Shown: piece by piece, positions 48,449 through 56,877 of the stretch | Layout: each line of letters opens with the position of its first letter | Position numbering within the stretch: position 1 is the stretch's first letter | Assembly (NCBI GenBank): GCA_910578815.1 | Contig: CAJTSE010000001.1 | Coordinates: forward strand, 124,001-188,000 | From: an uncultured Acetatifactor sp. | GTDB lineage: Bacteria; Bacillota; Clostridia; Lachnospirales; Lachnospiraceae | Length of the DNA: 64,000 bases | Reading direction: 5' to 3' | Made by a program: the position numbers and the translations under genes | Notes under the pieces: generated by a model | The model's database searches: none | Told to the model about the DNA's origin: nothing | The model's input: only the letters and a program-made list of their open reading frames with translations

Positions 48449-49702
48449 TTAATGCTCTGCCCTGTCCTGTTTGGTCACAGAAGAACTTATTGCTGCGAGC
48501 GCTTCCTCTTCCAGTCCCTTGCATCTTTGCAGAATACCGATATATGCCTGCCGTTTTGCTCTGGCCTCCGCCGCATTTTCAGGCGTCTTTGGAAGCATTT
48601 CATTCAAACATTTTTCACAAATAGACAGGATTTCATCATATTTTGAAATTGCGCTCCGGATGGCGCTGTTATCAATATCCTGTACCAAATGTATACAGCA
48701 TTCAAGGAACTGCCTTATCCGCAGTTTGCCCTCATAATGTATAAAAATATGCGGAAACATACATTCAATATCTGTCATCTCCTGATTTGTTTCTCTTCGA
48801 AGCTCTTCACACCAATTGTCATAGATAACCAGTCCATAGCCCACAAGGGGTTCTTCAAACAAATGTACTTTATTGCTTAAAAGCGCATATCCTTTCTGCA
48901 GGGCTCTTCTGCACCGATCAACGACAGAATCCGTTTGGGAGCCAGGCTTGATAAGAAGCAGTTCCGAATCCTTCAAATACCATTCTGAAAAACTTTTTAG
49001 ATGTTCAAAAGACATGATGGAATTTTTCTCATCATCCCCGTCTAAAAAAGGGAGCCCCTTTAAAGTTCTTCCGGAATCAGAATACCCTGCTGCCAGTATG
49101 GTGTCTGTATATTCTTTGGGTATAACGATTACGGGATACCCGCTCTTTATATGGTTTATTGCCGTCTGAATAAACTCCTTCTGTGAATACTCAGCTCTTT
49201 GATGATTCTCACAGGTTAATCCATACACCGCAAGACATTCTTCCCAATTATCCTCAAACCCCCAGGAATAACCAAAGCTGATGCCGGAAAATGCCCCCTG
49301 AAGAATATACTCCGTATCATCATTTATCTGTCGATTCATTGCATCCCGGCGCGTTTCAAGCCCCATAAAAAGCTTGATTGCGGACAGGATTGCAGGCTTC
49401 GACATACTGCGCGGCCAGCTTTTGCCTGTAAACTCCGCAATCGGCGCATATGGCAGCAGTATATGCTCAAAATTTGCATTCATAGCAGGCATGGGCGCTG
49501 GGGAAAAAATCTGATCCATTGTGCAGTCTAATAATTCCGATAACTCCACAAAAACAGACAATTCCGGCATCGCATGCCCATTTTCCCATTTACTCACTGC
49601 CTGAGGGCTTATGCCTAATTGCCTGGCGACATCCTCCTGAGTCAATCCTTTGTTTTTTCTAAACAGCGTAATTTGTTTCCCGGCTTTCACAGTATCAAAC
49701 AT
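48449..49702 (-). CDS. XRE-family regulator fused to a large sensor-like domain
   Basis: A 417-residue protein. Residues about 4-62 form an XRE helix-turn-helix (LTQEDVARQLGISPQAVSKW). The rest (70-415) is soluble and resembles BtrH-type or papain-fold sensor domains (GAFSGISFGYSWGFEDNWEE, GYPVIVIPKEYTDTILAAGY). The start at 49702 has GGAAGGAG upstream; the longer frame to 49774 is not supported. It may regulate the adjacent kinase or C15-like operon, which lies just downstream. The domain label is a weak call. Confidence 0.75.
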   Translation of the reverse strand: MFDTVKAGKQITLFRKNKGLTQEDVARQLGISPQAVSKWENGHAMPELSVFVELSELLDCTMDQIFSPAPMPAMNANFEHILLPYAPIAEFTGKSWPRSMSKPAILSAIKLFMGLETRRDAMNRQINDDTEYILQGAFSGISFGYSWGFEDNWEECLAVYGLTCENHQRAEYSQKEFIQTAINHIKSGYPVIVIPKEYTDTILAAGYSDSGRTLKGLPFLDGDDEKNSIMSFEHLKSFSEWYLKDSELLLIKPGSQTDSVVDRCRRALQKGYALLSNKVHLFEEPLVGYGLVIYDNWCEELRRETNQEMTDIECMFPHIFIHYEGKLRIRQFLECCIHLVQDIDNSAIRSAISKYDEILSICEKCLNEMLPKTPENAAEARAKRQAYIGILQRCKGLEEEALAAISSSVTKQDRAEH

Positions 49703-49898
49703 TTTCGGCTCCTTCCATGTTATATAATATATGCTATCTTCATTATAGGAAAACAAAGGCGTCTTTACCATCATTGTATAGTTGTATTTCAGACACAGAA
49801 TTCAACCTGAGGTAGGGTGAATATTATCCCCTCTACGGATTATCCGAAACTATTGGAGACCGCTTTCCCTCCCGGTTTTGAGTATAGCTCCAAATACA

Positions 49899-50924
49899 TT
49901 ACAATACACCACTTTCCAAAATGGAAAAGGAAACTTTTTCGCAATTTATTTCCGCTTCTGCTCCATACGGCAGAACGCAGACAGGAGAAGAATGTCCAAA
50001 ATTCACTCCATAAATAACCGGAAGATTCCCCTGTCCCAGTCGGGACAACACATCTCTTACCGTCTCCTTCTGCTCGGTAAAGGCGGTATTTTCATTTGCT
50101 TTTCCCAGAATCATTCCGTTAATTTCACCCAATGCTCCAATTCTGTCAAGCCACCTCAGAAAATCCTCAATGGCCGAAGGCGTATAAAATTCGGGAATAT
50201 CTTCTAAAAAAAGGATTGTATCACTAAAGTCCTCTGCGACAAGCGCCAGCGGCGTATTTTCCAGCTCCTTCAGCCCAGTATGACCGCCAAACAACCTGCC
50301 CTTCACCGTTCCCTCCCCCTGGACAAGCTCATATCCATTGTTTGGATAATAAATACGCCTATGAAGCGGATCGAAATAATCCACTTCTTCATAGGTCCAT
50401 TCCTCAGACGGTTCAATCATGCCTATCTCAGAATCACAAAAAAGCACCTTTTCAAACCATTTCCTGCTATATGGGTGCCAGCCCTGTGCCTCTGCCAAAG
50501 GAGACAACAGATTGCAGCCGTAAAAAGAAGACAAGCCACAATGATAGGCGAGCATATGCAAATTCATAACATCAGAATAACCTATAAATATTTTAGGATA
50601 AGTACTGATTAAGTATGAATCTATATAGGGTATGATTTTTATACTGTCATTACCTCCAATACTGGCAATAATGGCTTTCACATTGGTATTTTCAAAAGCC
50701 CACATAATGTCTTCTGCCCTCGCTTTTGGGTTTTCAGACAAATAAGCAGAACCTCTAAGCGCATTAGGCGCATGGAGCACTTTCAACCCAATCTCCTGCA
50801 GATATTTGACGCCCAGCTGGTATTTCCAACGAATCTCTGCATCTCCGGCCCAGCCATGGCAAGGGCTGACCACCGCAATAGTATCTCCTTTGCAGAGCTT
50901 TAGAGGTTTTCGCAATTCTTTCAT
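49899..50924 (-). CDS. S66-family LD-carboxypeptidase (MccF-like)
   Basis: A 341-residue serine peptidase of the S66 family. Likely catalytic residues are Ser in IGYSDVMNLH, Glu in LFLEDIPE and His in VNFGHSSPV. Members cleave muropeptide L,D bonds (LdcA) or inactivate microcin C-like nucleotide peptides (MccF). The isolated accessory position is compatible with the second, but the two cannot be told apart. There is no signal peptide. Upstream gap 50925-51121 shows nothing. Confidence 0.85.
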   Translation of the reverse strand: MKELRKPLKLCKGDTIAVVSPCHGWAGDAEIRWKYQLGVKYLQEIGLKVLHAPNALRGSAYLSENPKARAEDIMWAFENTNVKAIIASIGGNDSIKIIPYIDSYLISTYPKIFIGYSDVMNLHMLAYHCGLSSFYGCNLLSPLAEAQGWHPYSRKWFEKVLFCDSEIGMIEPSEEWTYEEVDYFDPLHRRIYYPNNGYELVQGEGTVKGRLFGGHTGLKELENTPLALVAEDFSDTILFLEDIPEFYTPSAIEDFLRWLDRIGALGEINGMILGKANENTAFTEQKETVRDVLSRLGQGNLPVIYGVNFGHSSPVCVLPYGAEAEINCEKVSFSILESGVL

Positions 50925-51121
50925 CCTATTTTCCTCTTTTCCTGTTTAGGTTGGCCTTTCTGTTGTTTCCAGCCGTCCTTCTTTTGAATTTTTCTGAAAT
51001 ATTTCGCCTTTACTTATGGTACGGCGCTCCATAACATACCTAAATGCGAAAAATATCCCTGTATTATTCTGTCAAACAAGGCAGAACACTTGAAATGCTC
51101 TGCCCTGTTATACTCCTGTTC

Positions 51122-51931
51122 TTAGATAAGGTGATATTCCACATAAAGTTTCTGACGATATTCTTTATCTTGTAATACCCTGATAACATCTGACGACCTA
51201 TTACCCTCATTTAATAGCAATATCAGTGTAGCCAGTCTTTCTTCTCCACGTTCTTCCCCTTTTTCCACATTCTCCTGGTCTCGCATCAATAACGTCATAT
51301 ACTCATGCCTCCATTCCCTGTTTTTCTTGGCTGCCTGCACAGCTTCTTCCAGCTTCTCAACATAGGAATCCTCTGGCTTCTGCCCTGCCACATAGTCCAG
51401 AAATGCCTTTAACTCCCTGCTGACATCATCCATTGTCCCATCTGCGTTCAGAAATATCTTTATGGCTTCGTCCCCCATAGGAATACTGTTGTCTTCTTTA
51501 CAGATATTTTCAAAGGTATAGATATGCCGTCCTTTCCCATATAAATCAAAGGGACAGATAAATATGATATAGCTTTTGTTCAGCTTTTTATAATGCTGAC
51601 CTGCATCCACAAGCTGCAGGTCAATCATTCCCTGATAATATCTGCTTCTCTTTGGCAGTTCCTTTGTATCACTGACCTGCATTTCTATGTCGTAAACCGT
51701 CTCCCTGTCGTCCTTTACATACACATCCAGTCTGACGCTGTGAGCGTCCATATCTACATTGATGCTCTTCTGCAATTCTGGATATTCAATACGGTCAATC
51801 TTTAAATCCGGGAGAATCCTCTGCAATAACTCTTTGCACAACTCCGGGTTCTGCATGACCTTCCCAAACAGAAAGTCATTAGATATGCTTAATTCTTCCC
51901 ATTCTATCTGCTTTGTTTCCGTGTTTCCCAT
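51122..51931 (-). CDS. Rpn-family PD-(D/E)XK nuclease/putative transposase
   Basis: A 269-residue member of the Rpn/PDDEXK-2 family. The nuclease motif is HSVRLDVYVKDDRETVYDIE followed by MQ (D...ExQ). The C-terminal end (RRSSDVIRVLQDKEYRQKLY-like) is helical. Members are often annotated as transposases but act as recombination-promoting nucleases. Promoter copy D lies 77 bases upstream. It is probably not part of an insertion sequence, since no terminal repeats bracket it. Confidence 0.85.
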   Translation of the reverse strand: MGNTETKQIEWEELSISNDFLFGKVMQNPELCKELLQRILPDLKIDRIEYPELQKSINVDMDAHSVRLDVYVKDDRETVYDIEMQVSDTKELPKRSRYYQGMIDLQLVDAGQHYKKLNKSYIIFICPFDLYGKGRHIYTFENICKEDNSIPMGDEAIKIFLNADGTMDDVSRELKAFLDYVAGQKPEDSYVEKLEEAVQAAKKNREWRHEYMTLLMRDQENVEKGEERGEERLATLILLLNEGNRSSDVIRVLQDKEYRQKLYVEYHLI

Positions 51932-52007
51932 TTATATACCTGCTTTCTTTCAAATAAAACATTGCCGGAAAACTCTGTATGTTTCAAAAGCTTTGTTATC
52001 TATTCTT

Positions 52008-52036
52008 ATTATACACAGCCTTCCGGCAAATTACAA
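52008..52036 (-). promoter_or_regulatory. Promoter-like dispersed element, copy D
   Basis: Minus strand TTGTAA, 17-base spacer TTTGCCGGAAGGCTGTG, TATAAT. It precedes the Rpn-like gene. Confidence 0.7.
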
Positions 52037-52088
52037 TAATTGTAGGGCATTCCTTCCAGTCAAGGTAGCTTACACCGTTTTAATGCAA

Positions 52089-52706
52089 TCATCCTTTTAT
52101 AGACAGCAGCCCGGAACAGAATGAAAACTTTTCATATTTCACCCGTGGAATAAATTTCGTCAATTCGTCTACTGCAAAATAGAATTCTTCATCATCCCAT
52201 TCCTCACCGATCAATGTTTTTTGCCGCTCCAGCTCTGTGCGTGTTTCAAACATTACGTCTCCAATATACAGACATCCCCCATCGTGTAATAACGGCAGGA
52301 TTTTTCTGATAAAATGAATCTTTTGCTCATCTGACAGATGATGTAAGGAATAAGTGGCTATAATCGCATCATATCTATTATATATTAATTCATCCACAAG
52401 TCCCCTTGAAAAATCTCCCTGAAATAACCGTGCCTCCGGCATCTTTTCTTTTACCAGTTCAATCATTCTTCCAGCGAAATCCTGTCCCCAAATGTGACAT
52501 CCTTGCTCATACAGTTTAGCAGTCAGGGCAGCAGTACCAAATCCAATATCCAGAACAGTATTACTTTTGCTTGTCAGCACCCTGTTATATATGACATTTA
52601 ATATCTGCTTATATCCTGCAAACGGATAAGTGCCATCCTCGTCCGACATGCCCACACTTTTATCATATCCATCCGCCCATAAATCAAACCCTTTGCTATT
52701 AAGCAT
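52089..52706 (-). CDS. Class I SAM-dependent methyltransferase
   Basis: A 205-residue methyltransferase. Motif I is VLDIGFGTAALTAKL, followed by ARLFQGDFSRG (motif II region) and a YDAIIATYSLHHLSDEQK motif. The N-terminal DLWADGYDKSV is typical of small-molecule methyltransferases. The substrate is unknown. The gene has no clear partner; it ends 157 bases downstream of the Rpn-like gene start region. Confidence 0.85.
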   Translation of the reverse strand: MLNSKGFDLWADGYDKSVGMSDEDGTYPFAGYKQILNVIYNRVLTSKSNTVLDIGFGTAALTAKLYEQGCHIWGQDFAGRMIELVKEKMPEARLFQGDFSRGLVDELIYNRYDAIIATYSLHHLSDEQKIHFIRKILPLLHDGGCLYIGDVMFETRTELERQKTLIGEEWDDEEFYFAVDELTKFIPRVKYEKFSFCSGLLSIKG

Positions 52707-52749
52707 CTTATTCCCTCCCTGTTATGAAGTGACTTTTGTCAAGAGGTGA

Positions 52750-52821
52750 AATTCAAAATTAACAAACTTTTTCTTCCCCTACGACAATTCAAAATTAACA
52801 AACTTTTTCTTCCCCTACGAC
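52750..52821. repeat. 36-bp perfect tandem repeat, two copies
   Basis: Two identical 36-base units (52750-52785, 52786-52821), each beginning AATTCAAAATTAACAAACTT and ending CCCCTACGAC. Short tandem blocks like these occur in the ends of IS21-type elements. No IS21 transposase is present. Confidence 0.85.
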
Positions 52822-52829
52822 AATACTCA

Positions 52830-53207
52830 CATTTTTTGACTGACAGCATCAGGAAAGAGCCCTGATTTAACAGTTCCCGGCATTTGGCCACTCTGTTATT
52901 CGTGGATTGGTTACCTACAGGCTAATGGTCCGCCGTGGGTTTTGCGATCTAAAAACGTGGATCACGGTTTTTCGTGCGCACATAGGGAGGACGCAGATAG
53001 CCCGAACCTTGAAGTGATCACAGCCCTTTCCGAATGCTGTCAGTTATTTATTTTGTTGCGTGGCAGAAATCTGCAGTCTGCTGCTGATTTCTGCTTAACT
53101 ACCCGTCACATCACGGGCAGGCGGCTGTCAAGGGCCTGCCGCGAAAGCGGTGCGAAGCAAACTTGTTTGCTTTGCATCCTTGACTGACGACTGAACGTGA
53201 TGTACCT
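52830..53207 (-). ncRNA. Candidate IS110-type non-coding end, possibly a bridge RNA region
   Basis: The region follows the IS110 transposase remnant on the minus strand. Hairpins are seen at 53155-53172 (8-bp arms, AAGCAAAC/GTTTGCTT), 53102-53117 (CCCGT/ACGGG), 53117-53139 (GCAGGC/GCCTGC) and 53063-53094 (9-bp arms GCAGAAATC/GATTTCTGC). IS110-family elements encode a structured bridge RNA in a non-coding end. Neither loop pairing to target sites nor the exact ends were checked. Confidence 0.4.
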
Positions 53208-53500
53208 TTATGCCGTTTTCATCCCAATGTTTCCTGTCATCATTCCCCATATAAAACATGCCAGTTCCCTCGCAATGGCAGCCACTGCAACATTTTTCTT
53301 CTTCCCATGCCGGATGAGTCTATAGTACCGGCTTCTCAGCCTCGTGTAGTACTCTTTTACGGAATCGTCTTCCTCTGTGGGAATATAGACGGCATGGTAT
53401 CCTCCTCCATAGGACAGGCACTGCGCAATCATCAGGGCATCCCTTGCGTCAGTCTTGACGCGCTGTCCCTGCGGCGTCAGCATGGTCGTTGGCGCCAGAT
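53208..53500 (-). pseudogene. IS110-family transposase with internal deletion
   Basis: Minus strand DLAPTTMLTPQGQRVKTDA and ARDALMIAQCLSYGG match the DEDD-type N-terminal domain. At EYYTRLRSRYYRLIRHGKKK it jumps directly to the C-terminal end (VAVAAIARELACFIWGMM). About 250 internal residues, including the second-domain Ser motif, are missing. The upstream junction near 53500 is fused to a GNAT fragment. It is inactive. Confidence 0.8.
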
Positions 53501-53662
53501 CATTTCATTTAGAAATTCCTGTAACATTTTTTTTGCATTATCACTGTTTTCAAATGGATCGGGCCATTGAAATTCTGTTATTTTCTGATTAAATCCATGA
53601 TAATAGTCCGACAGATATTTCATTTCAAACGGTGCAATATTTATTTCTTCCGTATACATCAT
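53501..53662 (-). pseudogene. N-terminal fragment of a GNAT acetyltransferase
   Basis: Minus-strand ATG at 53662 with GGAG upstream. It reads EEINIAPFEMKYLSDYYHGF and ITEFQWPDPFENSDNAKKML, a GNAT N terminus, then is cut at NEM by the IS110 fragment. The C-terminal half is not next to it. Confidence 0.65.
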
Positions 53663-53714
53663 GCTCAACGCTCCTCTGAATTACGATCTATGTATTTGGT
53701 GTCTGCTGATTAAA

Positions 53715-53836
53715 TCACTTGACTTTCAATACAAAGTTTTTCGCATTTTGGTAACCCGCCTTTCCGTAATATTGCTCTTGCATATCATCATTTACCGCTT
53801 GAAGCTCAACAATTCCCATATCTCTTCTGAATCTTA
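53715..53836 (-). pseudogene. C-terminal fragment of a GNAT acetyltransferase
   Basis: Minus strand reads MGIVELQAVNDDMQEQYYGK and AGYQNAKNFVLKVK then stop. This is a GNAT C-terminal strand-helix end. It lies upstream of the N-terminal fragment, so the two are pieces of different genes or of a rearranged one. Confidence 0.6.
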
Positions 53837-53875
53837 GCTTTCACGCGCCCCTAGCCTTCCTCAAAAACTTCGCCC

Positions 53876-54355
53876 TTACTTATGATACGGTTCCCCGTGA
53901 ATAATCCTGAAAGCCCTGTATATCTGTTCCGACAGGATTACCCGCATCAGCTGATGGGGAAAAGTCATATCGGAAAAGCTTAAGGAAAAATCAGCCCGGC
54001 GGCTCACGGACTCATGAAGTCCCAGCGAGCCGCCGATCACAAACATAATATGACTGATTCCGCTGACTGTCAGCTTTTGCATCCATTGTGCCAGCGCCTC
54101 CGAGGAAAGGCGCCTGCCACCGATTTCCAGGGCACAAACAAAGGCATCCTCCGGCAGCTTTTCCAGAATCCTGCGCCCTTCCTTTTCCCGAATCTGGTCT
54201 TCCATCTGCAAAGAAGCCCCATCCGGCGTTTTTTCGTCCGGCACCTCAATGATGTCCGGCTTACAATACCGCGAAAGCCGTTTCGCGTACTCCGCAACGG
54301 CTTCCCGGTAAAAACTTTCCTTTATTTTCCCCACACAAACGATTGAAATCTTCAT
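53876..54355 (-). CDS. rlmH: 23S rRNA pseudouridine-1915 N3-methyltransferase
   Basis: A 159-residue SPOUT methyltransferase that methylates pseudouridine 1915 in helix 69 of 23S rRNA. The start MKISIVCVGKIKESFY, the SAM-knot VIGGSLGLHESVSRRAD and the C-terminal end (SEQIYRAFRIIHGEPYHK) are diagnostic. The length is exactly normal. Its start overlaps the stop of the zinc-ribbon gene by 4 bases (ATGA). Confidence 0.97.
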   Translation of the reverse strand: MKISIVCVGKIKESFYREAVAEYAKRLSRYCKPDIIEVPDEKTPDGASLQMEDQIREKEGRRILEKLPEDAFVCALEIGGRRLSSEALAQWMQKLTVSGISHIMFVIGGSLGLHESVSRRADFSLSFSDMTFPHQLMRVILSEQIYRAFRIIHGEPYHK

Positions 54356-55068
54356 TCGGTCCTCTTTCCGAAGATCTCATCATAGATATAATCATCAATA
54401 AACTGATCCAAAAATCCCTGATTAAGATTTACAAATTGATGATTCAATTTTTCCTTAATACAGAAAGATCTTCTAAAATACGCAACTTCCTCCGATACGC
54501 CCTCTCCGCACACCTCTCTATCAATGTCCGCCGCGTTTAAATTAGCCCGGCACCAGTCCAGAAGCGTCTGTCTGAGAGAGTTTTCAGACTCTGCCTTTTT
54601 TTCAAACAATTTGGCATTTTTCATGGAAACTATCCCCGCTACCACAAACAGAATAAAGATTGCACCCATAACGCCGTAAAACAAATAAGGATTACCCAGG
54701 CGCAGAGGCAGAATGCCGGTCACACCTAAGATTACCGCAATCAATCCTGCCGAGCCAAGCCCCAGCAGCACCCAAGCCGACGAACGATTGTCGCTGGCCC
54801 GCTCGGAGCTGTCCTGGTAAAGCCCGCCTGTACGCCCCCGGACAGCACTTTTCCCGGCTGCCGCCAAAATCTCTCCTTCATCCCCCGCAGAAATGGTCTC
54901 TTCCTGGTTTTCCGGAGATTCACCGTCAAAAAAATCCTTCGCTCTTAAATCTAAAGTTTCTTCGAATTCCGATTCCTCTGTCAATTCATCCACCAGCACA
55001 CTGCCGCAATCCGCACAAACCCGAAAGCCTTCCCTGTACTCTGTCTTGCATTTAGGACACCATGGCAT
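54352..55068 (-). CDS. Zinc-ribbon membrane protein of unknown function
   Basis: A 238-residue protein: an N-terminal zinc ribbon (CPKCKTEYREGFRVCADCG), an acidic linker (residues 30-90), two membrane segments (WVLLGLGSAGLIAVILGVTG and LFYGVMGAIFILFVVAGIVS) and a cytoplasmic C-terminal domain. It is co-directional and overlaps rlmH, so it is translationally coupled. The weak site AAGGTAAC precedes the ATG. Function unknown. Confidence 0.75.
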   Translation of the reverse strand: MPWCPKCKTEYREGFRVCADCGSVLVDELTEESEFEETLDLRAKDFFDGESPENQEETISAGDEGEILAAAGKSAVRGRTGGLYQDSSERASDNRSSAWVLLGLGSAGLIAVILGVTGILPLRLGNPYLFYGVMGAIFILFVVAGIVSMKNAKLFEKKAESENSLRQTLLDWCRANLNAADIDREVCGEGVSEEVAYFRRSFCIKEKLNHQFVNLNQGFLDQFIDDYIYDEIFGKRTE

Positions 55069-55141
55069 AAGTTGTTACCTTCTTTCCCCATTTTTCATTT
55101 GTGGAGGTCCAGAAACTGTTTCTTTATTTGTTGCGCAAATA

Positions 55142-55266
55142 TATTCGTCTATCCCCTTCGCTGCCGCCTTACCAATCCCCGGAACGAGGATTTGCCCATA
55201 GCCGGCTATGGGGGCACTCTACTTATTCCTCAGGTATTCGTCTATCCCCTTTGCTGCCGCCTTACC
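55142..55266. repeat. Partial tandem duplication of the nfnB 3' end
   Basis: A 32-base stretch at 55142-55173 repeats at 55235-55266 with one mismatch. The second copy is the real last codons of nfnB (GKAAAKGIDEY); the first lies 3' of its stop and reads GKAAAKGIDEYICA in the same strand. It is a left-over of a duplicated gene end. Confidence 0.85.
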
Positions 55267-56604
55267 TGCACCCATAGCCAAAATAACCGTAGCCGCACCC
55301 GTAACTGCGTCGCCGCCGGCGTATACCCCTTCCTTGCTGGTCTGTCCGTTTTCTTCCTCCGCCACAATACACTTCCACTTATTGATCTCAAGCCCTTCCG
55401 TGGTAGAAGAAATCAAGGGATTGGGCGATGTTCCAAGAGACATGATAACCGTATCCAGCTCCATGGTAAACTCGGAGTCCGGTATCTCCACAGGACGGCG
55501 GCGGCCCGACGCATCCGGCTCACCCAGCTCCATCCTGATACATTTCATGCCGGTGACCCAGCCCTTTTCATCCGCCAGAATCTCCGTGGGATTGGTCAGC
55601 AGATCGAAAATAATGCCCTCTTCCTTTGCATGATGCACTTCTTCCACTCTGGCCGGAAGCTCTTCTTCGCTTCTGCGGTATACGATATGCACCTCCGCTC
55701 CGAGGCGAAGCGCCGTCCTGGCCGCGTCCATGGCCACGTTTCCGCCGCCAACCACCGCCACCTTTTTGCTTTCCATAATGGGCGTATTGGACTCTTTGTC
55801 AAATGCTTTCATCAGATTGCTTCTGGTCAGGTATTCGTTGGCGGAGAACACGCCGTTTGCATTTTCACCGGGAATTCCCATAAATTTAGGCAGGCCGGCA
55901 CCGGAACCGATAAACACGGCGTCAAAGCCCTCTTCTCCGATCAGCTCGTCGATGGTAACGGATTTTCCCACCACCACATTGGTTTCAATTTTCACGCCCA
56001 GGGCTTTCACATTGTCAATTTCCTTAGCCACCACGTCCTGCTTAGGCAGACGGAATTCCGGAATTCCGTAGACCAGCACGCCGCCGGGCTCATGCAGGGC
56101 CTCAAATATGGTCACCTCATAGCCCATTTTTGCCAGATCTCCCGCACAGGTTAAGCCCGCAGGGCCGGAACCAATAACGGCCACCTTTTTACCGTTTTTC
56201 TCCTTTGCTCCTTCCGGCTTGATCCCGTTCTCTCTGGCCCAGTCCGCCACAAAACGCTCCAGCTTGCCGATGGAGATGGGATCTCCCTTGATACCGCGGA
56301 TACACTTCCCCTCGCACTGGCTCTCCTGGGGACATACCCGGCCGCAGACTGCCGGCAGCGCACTGGAGCGGCTGATAATCTGATAAGCCTCTTCAACGTT
56401 TCCTTCCTTCACCTGTTCGATAAAGGCAGGAATGTCAATGGCCACGGGACATCCCTTAATACACTGAGCATTTTTACAGTTAATGCATCTTGCGGCCTCA
56501 TTCATTGCTTCTTCTTTATTATACCCCAGGCACACCTCTTCAAAATTAGCGGCCCGCTCCTTTGCATCCTGCTCTCTCACAGGAACTTTCGTCAACACAT
56601 CCAT
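55219..56604 (-). CDS. nfnB: NfnB/GltA-like flavoprotein subunit (NADPH-dependent)
   Basis: A 461-residue flavoprotein related to the small subunit of glutamate synthase. N-terminal cysteines (CINCKNAQCIKGCP, CGRVCPQESQCEGKC) bind two 4Fe-4S clusters. The FAD motif GSGPAGLTCAGDLAKMG and NADPH motif VGGGNVAMDAARTALRLG are present. Adjacent to the NfnA-like gene it most likely forms the NADH-dependent ferredoxin:NADP+ oxidoreductase that bifurcates electrons in anaerobes. A stand-alone glutamate synthase role is the alternative. Confidence 0.9.
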   Translation of the reverse strand: MDVLTKVPVREQDAKERAANFEEVCLGYNKEEAMNEAARCINCKNAQCIKGCPVAIDIPAFIEQVKEGNVEEAYQIISRSSALPAVCGRVCPQESQCEGKCIRGIKGDPISIGKLERFVADWARENGIKPEGAKEKNGKKVAVIGSGPAGLTCAGDLAKMGYEVTIFEALHEPGGVLVYGIPEFRLPKQDVVAKEIDNVKALGVKIETNVVVGKSVTIDELIGEEGFDAVFIGSGAGLPKFMGIPGENANGVFSANEYLTRSNLMKAFDKESNTPIMESKKVAVVGGGNVAMDAARTALRLGAEVHIVYRRSEEELPARVEEVHHAKEEGIIFDLLTNPTEILADEKGWVTGMKCIRMELGEPDASGRRRPVEIPDSEFTMELDTVIMSLGTSPNPLISSTTEGLEINKWKCIVAEEENGQTSKEGVYAGGDAVTGAATVILAMGAGKAAAKGIDEYLRNK

Positions 56605-56877
56605 CTATTATCTTCCTCCATTCTTCTCACTGACTTGCAAACTTTCATCTCTGCCGGTTTCCATTATCTTAGCGCTTCCCGCTGTTCTGCCGGTTTCCGT
56701 CACTGTTTTCCGATATACCTTGCCCCAGTCGAAAACCGACCGAGCCATCTGCGCAGTTGAAGCCGATCTCATGATCCTGATCGGAACCTCTTGCCTGAAA
56801 GCTCCCGCCGCACCTGATAATCTCGCAAAGTGTATACAGAACCGGCATGGTCTTTGGACAAAATCTGTCCCGAATTC

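Larger units (their letters stand above)
52707..53207. other. 501-base non-coding region with IS-end-like repeats and hairpins
   Basis: No gene is seen. It contains two perfect 36-base tandem repeats (52750-52821) and then an IS110-type non-coding end with several hairpins (52830-53207). Confidence 0.6.

Noticed and set aside
49817..50017. Plus-strand 66-codon frame between the XRE and S66 genes
   Set aside because: Overlaps the S66 3' end, has no ribosome binding site and no family resemblance.
51080..51104. Hairpin GGCAGA/TCTGCC downstream of the Rpn-like gene
   Set aside because: Stem of only 6 bp with no good T run; too weak for a terminator call.
51122..51931. Rpn-like gene as an intact insertion sequence
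   Set aside because: No terminal inverted repeats or target-site duplication were found around it.
55072..56154. Plus-strand 360-codon frame over nfnB
   Set aside because: Shadow of nfnB; the conserved flavoprotein motifs lie on the minus strand.
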